DNA from: Amblyornis subalaris
Taxonomy: Eukaryota > Chordata > Aves > Passeriformes > Ptilonorhynchidae
Reading direction: 5' to 3'
NCBI GenBank assembly: GCA_018881555.1
Contig: JACAXG010000081.1
Span: 726,399 to 790,398 of the forward strand
Length of the DNA stretch: 64,000 nt
Shown one piece after another: positions 1 to 10,840 of the stretch. A program made the translations under genes and the position numbers. How positions within the stretch are numbered: position 1 is the stretch's first letter; every line of letters starts with the position of its first letter. Below the pieces are notes generated by a model. The model did not search any database. It was not told the origin of the DNA and saw only the letters and a list, made by a program, of their open reading frames with translations.

Positions 1-1095
1 TGTGATCCCTGATAGGGAGTTCTGGGGAGCCTGGGGGTGGGCTGAGCTTTGCAGCCAAATTCCCATGGGTAGGAGAGACATGGAGCAGAGTCCAGCCCCG
101 TGGTGCTGCGGAAAATTCCGGCAGTGATTCCGGCAGTGATTCCGGCAGCGATTCCTTCTGGCTCTTCCCACCTGCACTGCCCATCCAGCTGCCTCACCAG
201 ATGTGTCACTGCCCACACCACCATGGGGAATCAACCCCAGCAGAACAGTTTTACCTCCAAGGTGCATCTGTCCCACTGCAAGGGACTTTCCCAAGGNGGA
301 TCCCGCCCGGAGTGTGGCCAGGGATGGAGTGGAGAGGAGATGGAGGTGGCCAAGGAATACCTGGAGGTGGCACTCAGTGCTCTGGCCTGGGTGACAAGGT
401 GGGGATGGATCACAGGTTGGGCACAATGGTCTTGGGGGGCTTTTCCAGCCTCAGGGATTCCGGGATTCTGTTGCTGTCAGCCGGGCAGGCAGGTTGAGCT
501 CATCCACAGTACAAAGCTGCTTTGTCTGGAAGCTGTGGATGGGAATAGAAACATAAACCTGTCCTGGAAGAGTGACCCCCCTGCTCTGCCTTCANCCCCT
601 CTGCAGCAGCCACTGAGGATGATGATGGTACTCACTGCTCCTTGACCAAATTCCTACAAAAACCCCAAACACCCAAGCTCAGAGCTGATTTCTTCAAACC
701 ATGGGGGCAGGGAAGGAGCAGCCACCAGACAACCAAANATGCAAACCTCACCCAGCCCTGCCATGGCAGAAAGCATCTCATCCAAAGGCTCCTCTTGGGA
801 AATCATCCAGGAGTTCTCTCTTTCCACTTATCCATAAATACATGGATATATCCAGGCACTTCATCTCCAGCCAGCAGGGATCATCCCAGCATCACCCACT
901 CAGAGCAGGTCCCAACACCTGCTCCAGCGCCTCTGGCCCGGCNCTGCTGCCACCGAAATTCGGATGCAAGCTGAGGAAAGCAGCCAGACTTATCCAGGGA
1001 ACTGAGACAGCTGGAATGTCGGGCCCAAAGGGCATTCCAGTGTCTGACTCTCATCCCGCCGCAGCTGGGATGGTTCCTCCCCATCCCGGCACTGC
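1..1095. other. GC-rich unique non-coding DNA
   Basis: No gene is recognised. Open frames of up to 181 codons exist on both strands, but they overlap in several frames and show no domain, so they are chance frames in stop-poor DNA. The only structured piece is a 12-bp tandem repeat at 115-156, listed separately. Confidence 0.6.
115..156. repeat. 12-bp tandem repeat, about 3.4 copies
   Basis: The unit ATTCCGGCAGTG is repeated at 115, 127 and 139, with a partial fourth copy. The third copy has one T-to-C change. The unit length is a multiple of three, so it reads as an Ile-Pro-Ala-Val peptide repeat in one frame, but nothing suggests that it is translated. Confidence 0.85.
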
Positions 1096-1099
1096 CTCC

Positions 1100-1215
1100 A
1101 GCTGCTTTAGGAAAGCTGCAGTAATTGGCTCAATTCATTTTAAATCAGTTATCGTTTGTGCAAGCAGCACTCGGGGAAAAGCAGCCTGTAGTTAATAACA
1201 TCCGGATTGGGAGCA
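1100..1215. promoter_or_regulatory. AT-rich island, candidate regulatory element
   Basis: This short block drops sharply in GC relative to its flanks. It contains TAATTGG, TTTTAAATCAG and GTTAATAAC words, which are homeodomain- and HNF1-like. Function is inferred from composition only. Confidence 0.3.
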
Positions 1216-1800
1216 TCCGTAGGGATGAGGAGGGAAGAGCTCAGCGAGGAGCTGTCCTTGGTCCTTGCCCTGCAGCCGCTGGGCACAGACNGAACCCCTC
1301 ACCCTAAAAAGGGGAGCAGGTGAGGGTGTTGTGACACACGGTCCCCATCCTGCCCGCGGCTGATCCCTCCAGGCTGGAATGGCTTTCTCCCAGGACATTT
1401 TTATCCCATCGGTGGAGAAGGAGCAGCCCGATGCCAGAGGGCCTGGCTCTGCCCATTTGTCTCTGCCAAAGGAAAAACATCTCCTTGTCCAGCCNCGCCA
1501 GCAGCTCTGGGAACAAGAAGATTAAAGCACTCCAACACTCCCCCCTCCCCTCTGTGCCATCACACGGCTGGGGGGGCCAAATCCCCCCCAATCCCTCTTT
1601 CTCCCTGATTCCAGAGGGAGAAGCTGCACCTCAAGGGAAAAACTGCCGGGATTCCAGCTTGGGAGAGGCCAGGATTTCCCCTGGCAGTGCCAGGGGGGCA
1701 TTGCACAGCCCCAGTGTTTGCCCCCACGCCCAGGAACCCCTCACGTTTGTGTCACTCCCCAGCACGGCCCCGCTCGTGCCACGTCCCCAGCCCGAATCCA
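1216..1800. other. GC-rich unique non-coding DNA
   Basis: I see nothing specific here. There is no repeat, no recognisable exon and no strong regulatory word. Confidence 0.6.
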
Positions 1801-1804
1801 TCGC

Positions 1805-2010
1805 CGCTGCCTGTGTCACGTTAGCAGCAATAAAAGGAATCAAACAGCAATTCCTTACTTTTTATGAACAAATGGCCCTGGATGGATGATTCAGGCAGCA
1901 TTCAATTCCCAGCCAGAAAGTGTCAGCAAAATCCCGGCCCCTCGCACGTAGGTGGATAACTGCAAATGAAAGCAGGGAATTATTAGCACTTAATACTCGG
2001 TGGGCTTTCG
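1805..2010. promoter_or_regulatory. AT-rich island, candidate conserved non-coding element
   Basis: A block of about 200 bp contains AATAAAAGG, a run of short AT words and TTATTAGCACTTAAT (homeodomain and NK2-like). It lies between GC-rich flanks. No alignment is available, so conservation is an inference. Confidence 0.35.
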
Positions 2011-2159
2011 CTCCCCGGTGCTCTGTGCCAGGAGATGCCAAACGCTCCAACACTCCAGCAGCTGGGAGGGCCCTGCCGAGGGGGGATGCAGGGATTGGGG
2101 CGATGGCTGTGGACACTGGGATTGTCCTCGTCCCCTGCCAGGGCTCTGCTCCGGCCCAT

Positions 2160-2520
2160 TCCCTTCAGAACCCCTTTTTCTGCTCCAGCCTGTCCCCTCC
2201 AGAGGCTCTTTTCCTCTCCAGAGCCCCTTTTCTTCTCCAGCCTGTACCTTCCAGAACCCCTTTTCTNCTCCACCTCATCCCTTCCAGAACCTCTTTTCTC
2301 TCCAGCCCATCCCTTCCAGAAATCCTTTTCTCCTTCACCTCATCACCTCCAGAGCTCTTTTCTCCTCCAGCTCGTCCCTTCCAGAACCCCTTTTCTCCTC
2401 CATCCCATCCCCTCCAGAGCCCTTTTCTCCCCCGCCCGCCACCTCCAGAGCCCTTTTCTCCTCCGTCTCATCCCCTCCAGAACCCCCTTTTCCCCTCCAG
2501 AACCCCTTTTGTCCTCCCCA
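2160..2520. repeat. Degenerate pyrimidine-rich minisatellite, unit about 33 bp
   Basis: The anchor word (C/T)TCCAGA(A/G)CC followed by a CTTTTCTCCTCC tract recurs about every 33 bp. Anchors fall near 2163, 2197, 2216, 2248, 2282, 2313, 2346, 2379, 2411, 2441, 2474 and 2496. Almost all pyrimidines are on the plus strand, which keeps all three plus frames open (ORFs of 268-282 codons); these are artefacts of the repeat. Confidence 0.8.
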
Positions 2521-3815
2521 TGGTCTCTTCTCCCTTCTCCCATGTCCCCCTCCCCATCCATCCCCTCCCATTCCCAGCTCGCTGCCAACACCGCAGGGCC
2601 CCACTCAGGACCCCCAACCCCGCAGTGGCACAAGCCCCCCAGCTCCAGGGGGATCCAGGGGGAACCTGGGGCTGCTCCCGGCCGTGGAGAAGCACGCTCC
2701 AGCCTCCTCCAGCCTCTCCATTTCTCCTTCACCCAGCCTGCCTATATTTTTCTTGTTCATCAGACTGACAAATGGGCAGAAAACAGACTTCTGGCGATTT
2801 CCTGCACAGGCTGCCCACTCCTCCTCTCCCCTCGGCGATGACTGAGAGCTGAAAACGCAGGAATAGCATATAAATTTCCTCCCTGCTTTAATAAATACCT
2901 CTATTACCTTGTGCTTTCCCCCAGCTCGCTGTGCAGCTCCCGCTGCCCGCCAGGCAGACGTGATAAACCAAAATTCTCATTTCTGTGGGGAATAAGCAGC
3001 GGGGCTGAGGCAGGCTGGCAGCAGCACGGGAGGGGTGAACCCCCCCCCTCTCGGGGGTCTGGCTGCAGCTTCGCATCATCCCACGGGGAGATAAATGAAT
3101 GTATTTATTACCGAAGGGGAGTTGGAGCTTGTCTGTCCCCTCTTTGGACACCCTGCCCTGCTCCCAGGGGGATGAGGGTTCCCACCATCCCCAGGGGCTT
3201 GTCCCAGACCCCACTTGTGCCCCTTGGGGTGAGCCTGGGGTCTCCTGGAGGAAGGGAATAAGGACAAACCACGCTAAAACCTGACCAAGAGGGTGCAGGG
3301 GGAGCAGAAGGGTTTGGTGGGGGAGGGAAAGCTGCCACAGCAGAGATCTGCGCTGGGGGCAAAGCCCTTCGCTGGGTTTGTCCTCCCTGTGNCTCCTTTT
3401 GATCCAGATCCTTCCCTGGGGCTGCCAGGACCCCCAGAACGGGATGTGCCACTGCCCCTCGGCCGGCAGAGCCCCGAGCAGCGCCGGAGCAGCCGGAGCA
3501 TCCCAGTGGGACGCGGAGACCTCTCTCCATCCCCGCCCCACCCTGGAGGACAACAGGTAAAACCCACCAGCCTTTCACACCCCCAGCACTGCCAACAGCC
3601 CCTGGGGGCATCGCCGTCCCCTGCGCCACCCCCAGCACAGCCCGAGNCGGCCCTGTCCCCATCCCCCGGGCACGGAGCGGCACTCACGGCTCCTCCTCCC
3701 CCAGGGCCGGATTGATGGCGCTGCTTCGCGAAACCGGGGGAAAAAACACCTTCAAAAGGAGCATTAGGAGGTGGCAGCCNCCCAATTCCCCCCTTAGCCG
3801 GCAATTGCCGCGTCT
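2521..3815. other. GC-rich unique non-coding DNA with a small AT patch
   Basis: An AT-rich patch at about 2850-2915 (CATATAAATTTCC, then TTTAATAAATACC) may be a weak element. The rest is GC-rich and has no recognisable gene. Overlapping frames of up to 221 codons on the minus strand have no domain. Confidence 0.55.
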
Positions 3816-3819
3816 CATC

Positions 3820-4085
3820 CGCTTCCTGGAGTCTATTTAACTTCTAAATTTAACAAGCTCCTGAACAAGTAGCAGCAGCAAGTGGCAGCGCCCGGCTCCC
3901 ACCCCGCGAGTGGCATTTCGGGGCTCAGCCCGGGAATGGGAAATTTCTCACACGTCTCTTTGATTTATGGCCCTCGTTAATTCTCCGGGAGGGCTCCCCG
4001 AGCCGCCCCGAGCGCACCGAACCTCCGAGGGATAAATAATTTACCAGATGGTTAAATATTCCTTAAGGTCGAGAGAACATCGGCG
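3820..4085. promoter_or_regulatory. AT-rich island, candidate conserved non-coding element
   Basis: Two AT-rich segments flank a GC-rich core. The first (about 3830-3860) has CTATTTAACTTCTAAATTT. The second (about 3955-4075) has CTCGTTAATTCTCC, GATAAATAATTTACC and GGTTAAATATTCC. The mix of homeodomain and GATA-type words suggests an enhancer, but this rests on composition. Confidence 0.4.
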
Positions 4086-4226
4086 GGAGCAGGGACTGGG
4101 GGGGGAGTGACACGNAAACTACAAATTGGGCACAAAGAGCCGGGGGATGACCTGGAGCGGGGAAGGGAAGGGCCAGGACATCCCGGCGCTGCTACAGCGG
4201 GATCAGCACGGCGGGGAGAGGGATTG

Positions 4227-4368
4227 GCCAGGGGGTTTGGGGGAATATCCCATCCGGATGTGCCCTGCCAGTTGGGCAATGCAGATGAGCAGGACTAGCC
4301 AGGGGTTTTGGGGGAATAGCCCATCCAGATGTGCCCTGCCAGCTGTGCAATGCAGGTGGGCAGGGCTG
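4227..4368. repeat. 71-bp tandem duplication, two copies
   Basis: Copy 1 starts at 4227 and copy 2 at 4298. Both begin GCCAGGGG and carry a near-identical stretch ending in a GCAATGCAG(A/G)TG word. The copies differ at several substitutions and small length changes, so the duplication is not recent. Confidence 0.85.
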
Positions 4369-5300
4369 CCCTGCCCGTGCCAAAGGAAATGATGGGATGG
4401 GGAGCAGGGAGGGAAGGAGGGGAGGTGGCCTGGCCCTTGCAGGGCCCGAGCAGAGCCGAGTCTGGTGCCAGGGGATGCTGATGCCCCGAACAGGCACTGC
4501 CTGCTGCCCTCGGGGACGCTGCTGGAGGGACACGAGGGTTTGGCAGCAGAGCCTCGATAAAAAGAGGTGTCAAGGGGACGTTTCCATCTCCTTTGCGCTT
4601 CCTCCGCAGGGATCAGGGCAGCATTCCCAGCGAGTAGCCCCCGGGCTGACGCTGGAGGAAGACCACGGATCACAACCCAGCGCCGGCCGAAGCAGAGGTG
4701 GGAGAGGAGACTCCAAGTGCTCCCTCTGCACGCTCCCAGCGCGCGTCAGCCTCGGGTGGGGATGTTTTGGGACTCCCAGGAGCAGCAGGGCAGCCCCCAG
4801 CTCCCCCCCGGCCCCGCAGCCCCCGGCCCCACGCTGCCGGCGGAGGTAGATGGCAGCAGAGCCTGCTCCTTGCGCAGCCGAGATGCGACAGCCCNGTCCC
4901 CGATCCCTGCTCCGACACCCTCCGGCCACCCCGGCCACCCTCCCAGCAGGTATTTCTGGAGCCGGCTTTACCCACAGCTCCTTTTCCCCGGGTTCCTCTC
5001 CTGGAGGGCGGTTCGGAGCTCGGGATTGAGCCGGGTTTCTCCCTGGCTGGGATGTGGCAGCGAATCAGCCGCGGGTAGCTAAAACCCCTCTGCGCCTTGG
5101 CTCTGTCCTGCCTCTCCCCGCTTCCTGCAGCCCTGGACAGCCCCACAGCAGCCAAGCTGCCACTCTGAACTCGAGTTTGGGGTTTTAGTTCGGTTCCTTT
5201 CAGGGAAGACACAGAGTTTTGCCACAACCTTTCCTGCTCATCCTCCCCCCTCCTTCCCTATCTCCAACCCCCATCTCAGCCCTTCCCAGTATTTTCCAGG
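4369..5300. other. GC-rich unique non-coding DNA
   Basis: GC-rich sequence with some CpG enrichment near 4660-4860. A sequence resembling a 3' splice site (TTCCTCCGCAG) ends at about 4610, but no coding frame or matching donor can be supported. Confidence 0.55.
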
Positions 5301-5309
5301 TGCCTGCTG

Positions 5310-5560
5310 CNGCTCAGGACACGATTAATAAATCAAGCAATGCTTTAGGGAACACATTCCCCCAAAATCCCTCCCAGAGGAGCCCCATGGGATCCCTGCC
5401 CCCTCAGGGATGATGAGCAGGTCCCTTCCCGGCCCNTGGCAGACGTGGCAGTCCCCACTCCGTCCCTATCCCAGAGGGCTCCTCCAGCTGCNCCTGATAA
5501 ATGGATAATGAATAATTCCCTTCTGGCTTTATGAAGAATTCATTGCCCTCGAGCCTCCCA
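5310..5560. promoter_or_regulatory. Two small AT-rich patches, candidate regulatory sequence
   Basis: The patches are at about 5318-5360 (ACGATTAATAAATCAAGC) and 5493-5550 (TGATAAATGGATAATGAAT). Both contain GATA- and homeodomain-like words. Evidence is compositional only. Confidence 0.3.
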
Positions 5561-6280
5561 GGGTAACTGAGCATCCTGGGAGCTCCTGTACCAGGGCCCG
5601 GCCACGATCCATGCTCAGCACTTCACTAAGGTCCCCACATCCCTTCCATTCATTAAAGTGGAGCAAATGCACAAAGAAAACTTTCCCCTCCCTAGGACCC
5701 CCCAGTTCCCAGGAGAATTGGCCATTTCATCCCCAGGGATGCAATTCCAGGATGGGACTGGCACAGGGCGGGACAAGCCACATTCCCTCGGGACGAGGGA
5801 ATTTTGGCAATTAGCCCAAGAGAACCAACTTCTGCAGAGCTCTGGGCAGCCCCATCCTGACATCCTGAGCCCTCGGCAGCCTTGGGGCACCCACACCCCC
5901 AAACCCGAGCCACGCAGGGGGGCTCCAGCAGAGAGCCCAGTCTTTCCCTTTTTCTTACACAAATAANTCCGAATTTTACCCCTCCTCCCCACCCAGCAGC
6001 AACTCCCCACCCCTGAGTGACCCACTGCAGCTTCCCAGCTCGTCCCTGGTGCCCCGGACTGGCATCNCTCCCCCCCTGGACCATCCCACCCCACATCCTG
6101 CTGTGGAGCTGAGCCAGGTGTCGAGCTCTGCCCCGCTCTGGGCAGCCCCACAGAGGCACAAAGTCCGTGGCGCAGCCCCCACGGGCGGCCCCAGCGCAGC
6201 ACAAGGTGACACGGCCGGGGACAATCCCCGGCGGGAGCGGGACCCGGCGCTTTGATGGATGTGGAAAAATTCCCTGCAGC
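5561..6280. other. GC-rich unique non-coding DNA
   Basis: Nothing specific is visible. A 276-codon minus-strand frame across 5692-6522 has no recognisable domain and overlaps comparable frames on both strands. Confidence 0.55.
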
Positions 6281-6287
6281 CTCCAGC

Positions 6288-6298
6288 GCTGAGTCAGC
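6288..6298. promoter_or_regulatory. Perfect 11-bp MARE core (MAF / AP-1 type site)
   Basis: GCTGAGTCAGC is an exact palindrome and the full core of the T-type MAF recognition element, TGCTGAGTCAGCA. The two outermost bases differ (C on each side). One exact occurrence of this 11-mer is expected about 0.015 times in 64 kb at random. It sits just upstream of a small AT-rich patch (CCATAATTCACAGCAATAAG, about 6310-6329). Confidence 0.5.
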
Positions 6299-6344
6299 CC
6301 TTCTGCCTTCCATAATTCACAGCAATAAGCGGAGGGAGCGGGGC

Positions 6345-8055
6345 AGGGGACGCGGCAAATCCGCGCGGGATGAGGGATGGCTCTGCCAGGAGCGCCGGGC
6401 GCGGCGTGGGATCGGCTCGGCCTCCTGGGCCACCCAGCCCTGACCGCCCAAGGGCCAAACCCAGCACGGGGCCCTCCTGCACGGGTCCTACCGGCCCCAA
6501 GGGAGCGGCTCAGCCGCCCCACAGTCCCCCCACAACTCCCCCAGCTCCTCGCCCACCCCTGGGTGTTCCCTCCCTGCTGCTCATCCCTCCCTCATCCCAT
6601 CCCAGCCCCTTCCACCCCCATTCCCCCCAGCTGGGCACCCTTCCCTGGCTCCTTCTCTTCCTTTTTCCCTTCCTGGCAGCTTCAGACCATCTTTTCCTTG
6701 GATTTNGGAGGCAAGCGAGGCTGCCAGGCTTGTCATCGCTGCTGCCACTTATTGCTGCTAAAGACGGATATTCCCAGGGTCAGGCCCTGCCCTTTCCCGT
6801 CTCTCCCAGTGCATTCCCGGTGCAGCCGTGACCNGCCTCATCTCTCCTCGCCTCGTTGGGTGCCTAATTGAATCACTCCCTTGCTCCCACCAGCTCTNCC
6901 TGGCAAAGCCTGGGCTGGAATCCCTGTTCCCCACGCGCTGGTGTCCCATGGGGCTGCCATCCCACCCATCCCAAAGCTGGATTGTCAGCCGGGATGGGGT
7001 GGGCAGTGACACCCCAAACACGGGGACAAGGCACGTGCTGGTGGCTCCTCCGAAGGGGCTGAGCAATGCATGGCACCAGCGATGGTGACAGAAATGGATG
7101 TCCCTGAGCTGGAAAACCGACAGGGTTTTACCTGGAAGTACCGGAGCAGCTCCAGGGANGGCATCCCCTGCCCCCTTCCATCAGCACAGGAGAGGGGCTG
7201 GCCCCAGGGAGCCACTTCAGGCAGCGAATCTCCCCCTAACAGGGGCAGCAGGAGGGCTGAACCCAGAGCCGTGGATCCCGGCCCCAGGCTCGGCCATAAT
7301 TCCCCTCCCGACTCCAGGGACGTGTGTCCTGGCTCGCCGTAAACCATGGCAGGGAATAAATGCAATAAAACTGCTCCGTGGCAAAGGAACAGCCGTGCTG
7401 CTGGGGGGGTCTGCCCGGGCAGGCGGGAGGGATGAGCTGCGCATCCCAGTGGGAATGTGGGATGGAACGAGGCGGCTCCCGCAGCTCCTCGGACACCCAT
7501 CCTGCAGCTGAGCGGGGCTGGGGACAGCAGGGCCACATTTCGGGGTTCCCGGGTGCCCCATCCCGTGGCCACGTGTCCTGCTGGGGCCACCGAGCAGGGC
7601 ACCGTCTCCAGACGCTGGAATTTGCTCCGACACGGGGCACACCGTTTCCACGGGATGACACCAACGCTGGGCTCCAGCGCCGGCAATGTCAACCCTCATT
7701 ATTTCCAGGAAGTCTGGAGGGCTGTGGGGATGAATCCACATAAATAACGCGTTTGTAATCTGCACATCCCATCCCAAGGGCATTGGGGCTTTAATTNGAA
7801 TCTCGGGAAGGAGGAGCTTGGCTCAGGTGTTCCCCTCCCTTTTCCTTTCATTTGTTAATCCTCACTCGTGTTCCCACCTCCNGCACACCCCACAGAGGAC
7901 GCTGTGGGGTCAAACGAGGAGAGGAGCTGGAGCNGGGATGGCTCCCTGCTTTCCAGCCTCAAAAACGAGACAGGCACCAAGGGATGGCCACTGGCACACG
8001 GCCAGAGCAGGGCCAAGGGGCAGCCACTGGCACAGACCGGAGCAGGACCGGGATG
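6345..8055. other. GC-rich unique non-coding DNA
   Basis: No gene, repeat or clear element is recognised. Long overlapping open frames on both strands (up to 235 codons) are expected from low stop-codon density. A TGCAATAAAACTGC word near 7360 resembles a polyadenylation signal but has no transcript context. Confidence 0.55.
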
Positions 8056-8057
8056 CT

Positions 8058-8145
8058 CTTTTTTTTCCAGGGCAGCNGCCGCCTCCTCCTCTTCCTCCTT
8101 CTCCTCATTTTCCTTTTCCTTCTCCTCCTGCTGCTCCTCGGGGCT
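8058..8145 (+). repeat. Polypyrimidine tract, (CTTCTC)-rich
   Basis: From 8058 the plus strand is almost wholly C and T, first as a T8 run ending in CCAG and then as an irregular CCTCCTTCTCC tract to about 8140. The first part looks like a strong 3' splice acceptor, but no exon follows that I can support. The tract could form a triplex-type structure. Confidence 0.6.
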
Positions 8146-8219
8146 GCTGCCTCCCGCCCGCGGTGCAGATGGCCCAGCATATGGGCAGCCTCCCCTCGCG
8201 CTTGCACCTTGTAAGCAGA

Positions 8220-8350
8220 TTCTGTCAGGTTTAAAGAGGGAAAGCTTAATTAAGCAGTTGTGTGTGTACAATTATGTCCTTAATTATCTGCGCGTTTCCC
8301 TTCTTTGTTGTGCGGTGTTTGCGAGAAGTTTGGTAACAATCAGAGGAGAG
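8220..8350. promoter_or_regulatory. AT-rich island, candidate conserved non-coding element
   Basis: The island contains the perfect palindrome GCTTAATTAAGC (8244-8255), a second TTAATTATC word near 8279 and a GGTAACAATCAG word. The change in base composition from the flanks is abrupt. It fits a homeodomain-bound enhancer core, but no target can be named. Confidence 0.45.
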
Positions 8351-8700
8351 CGTGCCCTGCAGCGGGAGAGCTCCTTCCCTCTTTCTCGCTCCTCCTGCTC
8401 ATTTTAGGGATATTTCCTGGATGAAGGGAGCCGCAGGAGGAGCCCCCCGGCCGGAGAGCCGGGGCTGGCATTCACCGACCTCAGCTCGGGTCCCAAAGCA
8501 GAGCAGCTTTCCGGAAGTGCTGCCCACACAAAGTGCAAATTCAGCTGCTCGCGAGGTGGTTTAGCCCAGTTTGATCATTTCACACATTCCTGCTCCAGCC
8601 GCCCCGATGCCCCAGCCCCGCCGGGAAGCTCCAACACCCTCGGGAATCAACAGACCCCGTGAGAGCATCATCAGGGTGACGCGTAATTGCTCCCACACCC
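8351..8700. other. GC-rich unique non-coding DNA
   Basis: Nothing specific is visible between two AT-rich islands. Confidence 0.5.
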
Positions 8701-8723
8701 AGCGACTGCCACCCAAGGGGGCC

Positions 8724-8752
8724 CTAGCTTAATTAATTAATCTAATTACACC
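8724..8752. promoter_or_regulatory. Homeodomain word cluster
   Basis: The stretch AGCTTAATTAATTAATC followed by TAATTACA packs three or four overlapping TAATTA or TTAATTA words into under 30 bp. Such clusters bind Q50 homeodomain proteins in vitro. No conservation data are available. Confidence 0.4.
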
Positions 8753-8884
8753 NTTCCGCGCCATTTCCCAGCTCGGGCAGCAAGCCTGACACATCTCCAG
8801 GGCCATCCCGGGGTGCCCTGGTCCCTTCCTCACTCCTGGCGGGGTCTGGAGCCTCCTGCGGAGATCAGGGACGAGAGGNGGCAC

Positions 8885-9240
8885 GAACAACGCGCTAATT
8901 TGTGGTGGTGCTTCTGTTTTATGCACGGAGCACTAAACAGTCGTAAACATCCCGAGCTGGATATTGGAGCTGGGGGTGGTTTTTTATTGTTCGCAAGTCC
9001 TTGAAATTTTGCCGCGAAGCTTTTATTAAAAATAACCCCGACCTCTCGTTCCTCTGATGGAGTGTATTTCAAAAGCCACGCGCCCGCATTTGTGCACAGG
9101 TACGTTTATATCACCACCAGTTAATTTTTATTTACCTTGTGGCGAAANTCATCTTCCTCCTCAATTCCCAAGCTTGTATTTGCTTGGAAATCAGAGCTGG
9201 ACCCAACACTCAGCCATGTATTTAAGGTGCCATTAGATCC
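8885..9240. promoter_or_regulatory. AT-rich island, strong candidate enhancer
   Basis: About 350 bp of mixed-composition, low-GC sequence. It includes a consensus MEF2-type site TTAAAAATAA (9026-9035), CGCTAATTTG, TTTTTTATTGTTCGC (SOX-like) and AGTTAATTTTTATTTACC. It is one of the longest islands in the first 10 kb and has no coding signal. Confidence 0.45.
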
Positions 9241-10112
9241 TCAGCTCTTCTTCCGCAGCTTCCCAACCAGCCGGCTCCAGGCACGGCAGTGACCTCCCCT
9301 TTTCCAGGCATCCCAGCCGGGAAGATGAATCTTCATCCTGCTGAGAGGTGTCAAGTGCTGGGAATGAGCCCGGGGAGAGCAGCAGGGGTGATGGGGGCAT
9401 GCAGAGTGAGGTGGGGTCNGACGAGATTGGAGGGCAACAGGATCCAAGTGCTGGGCAGAGGAGGGGAACAATCCATCCCCTGGGTGCCCAGAGAGGGATA
9501 ACGGGATCAGGGATGGAGAGAGTGGGATTGGGTGAGGGGAGAAACTCTGGAGTGGGACAGGCAGGGGGGCTTCAGGAGGAGGGAAAGCTCAACCTCATCG
9601 CATCCCTCTGGCCTCCTGCTCTCCCCCATTCCCAGGAAAGGCTTTGTGCCCACGCCACCTGCAAACAGGGCTGGGGAGTTGATCCTCCCCTTTCGCACCA
9701 GGAAAGCAGGAGGAACTGGGGACCACCTGGTGTTCCCTGTTCCCGAGCAGGTTCCCCAGGGATGCGGGAATGCGCCAGTGCTTGGAGGCTTTTGAGGTGT
9801 CTCACCCCAGCCTGGCTCTGGGTTTGGGATGCAGNAGGGAGAGGCTCTGGCAGCATCGGGATCAACCCAGCCAAGTTCCCACTGCCTCTATCCAGCCCCA
9901 GCATTCCCATCAAGGCAGTTTGGGATGTGGGACGTGGCTGGAGCACAGGGAAGAGAAATCCCCTGCACCCCAAGCCCACATCCCCGAGGATGCCGAGGAG
10001 ATGGATTCAGGGAGAGCAGGGCTCGCCTGGCCCCGCCGTCTCTGCGCTATTCCCACTTCCCGCGCTGTCCAGCAGGAATTACACCCTGCAGGAATTACAC
10101 CCGGCAGCGCCG
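9241..10112. other. GC-rich unique non-coding DNA
   Basis: No gene is recognised. A GGAATTACACCC(T/G)GCA word occurs twice in tandem near 10075-10105, a very short duplication. Confidence 0.55.
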
Positions 10113-10114
10113 GC

Positions 10115-10275
10115 AGCCCAAAGCAAACACGATATTTTAAAGTCCTTCCCAGCCTAACCATCCCCGGCGCTATTAATAACACTTGTAAGGAGTCGTTCTT
10201 GAATAGATATGATTTTTATCTTGACAGCGTCTCCCTAAATCATTTTTATCCCCGCAAAGTTTGCGAGGAGCAGAT
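10115..10275. promoter_or_regulatory. AT-rich island with HOX/MEIS-type words
   Basis: A TTTTAT word (10214-10219; posterior HOX or CDX type) lies next to TGACAG (10222-10227; MEIS/TGIF type). A second TTTTAT follows at 10244-10249. TATTAATAACACTTG near 10170 adds homeodomain and NK2-like words. The arrangement suggests a HOX/MEIS-responsive element; this is an inference. Confidence 0.4.
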
Positions 10276-10840
10276 TTTCTGAGGGCCATTCATCCTGTCA
10301 AATATCCCCCGCCCCTGTTTATCGCTCCCTCCCTCTTCAGCCCCGAGGGATGGGGCCGTTCCCCACCCTCCGCCTCAGCTCCCGATCCCTCCGTCCCCTC
10401 CCTCCCCCTCGGCTTGTGTTTTATTGGTGGCAGCAAAATGAAATCAAACGCGCCGACCTCTGTGGCTGAGGAGCTGCTGGGAGGTGGGAAGGGGGTGTGA
10501 GCTCGCTGCCAAACATCCTCCTGCCTTTCCTTCCCTTTCGGCAAAAAATCCCAGCTCATCAAAGCGCGGAGGGCTCCCCGGAATGATCAGTTTTCCTCGG
10601 CAGAGGAGAGGCCGCAGCCCCCTCGGCGTGGCAGATGGACAAAGGAAAAGCTCGAGGCGGGGCAGGCAGGGGGGGCATTCCGGCTGTCACATCCATCACT
10701 TGCTCGGAAATAAAGACTTTTTCAAGAGGGGAACTGCGGAGAAAGGAGCAGATTCTCTGCCGCAGCTCAGGAAACGCTGATTCTGCTTGGAGATGGCCCA
10801 GGCTGCTCCTGCTGGGGGGAGGGACTCTGCTCGGTGGGGC
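10276..10840. other. GC-rich unique non-coding DNA
   Basis: Nothing specific is visible upstream of the 20-bp minisatellite. Confidence 0.55.

Noticed and set aside
8058..8145. Strong splice-acceptor-like T8-CCAG followed by a Ser/Phe-rich open frame
   Set aside because: The downstream frame is a pyrimidine-tract artefact with no domain, and no matching donor is evident.
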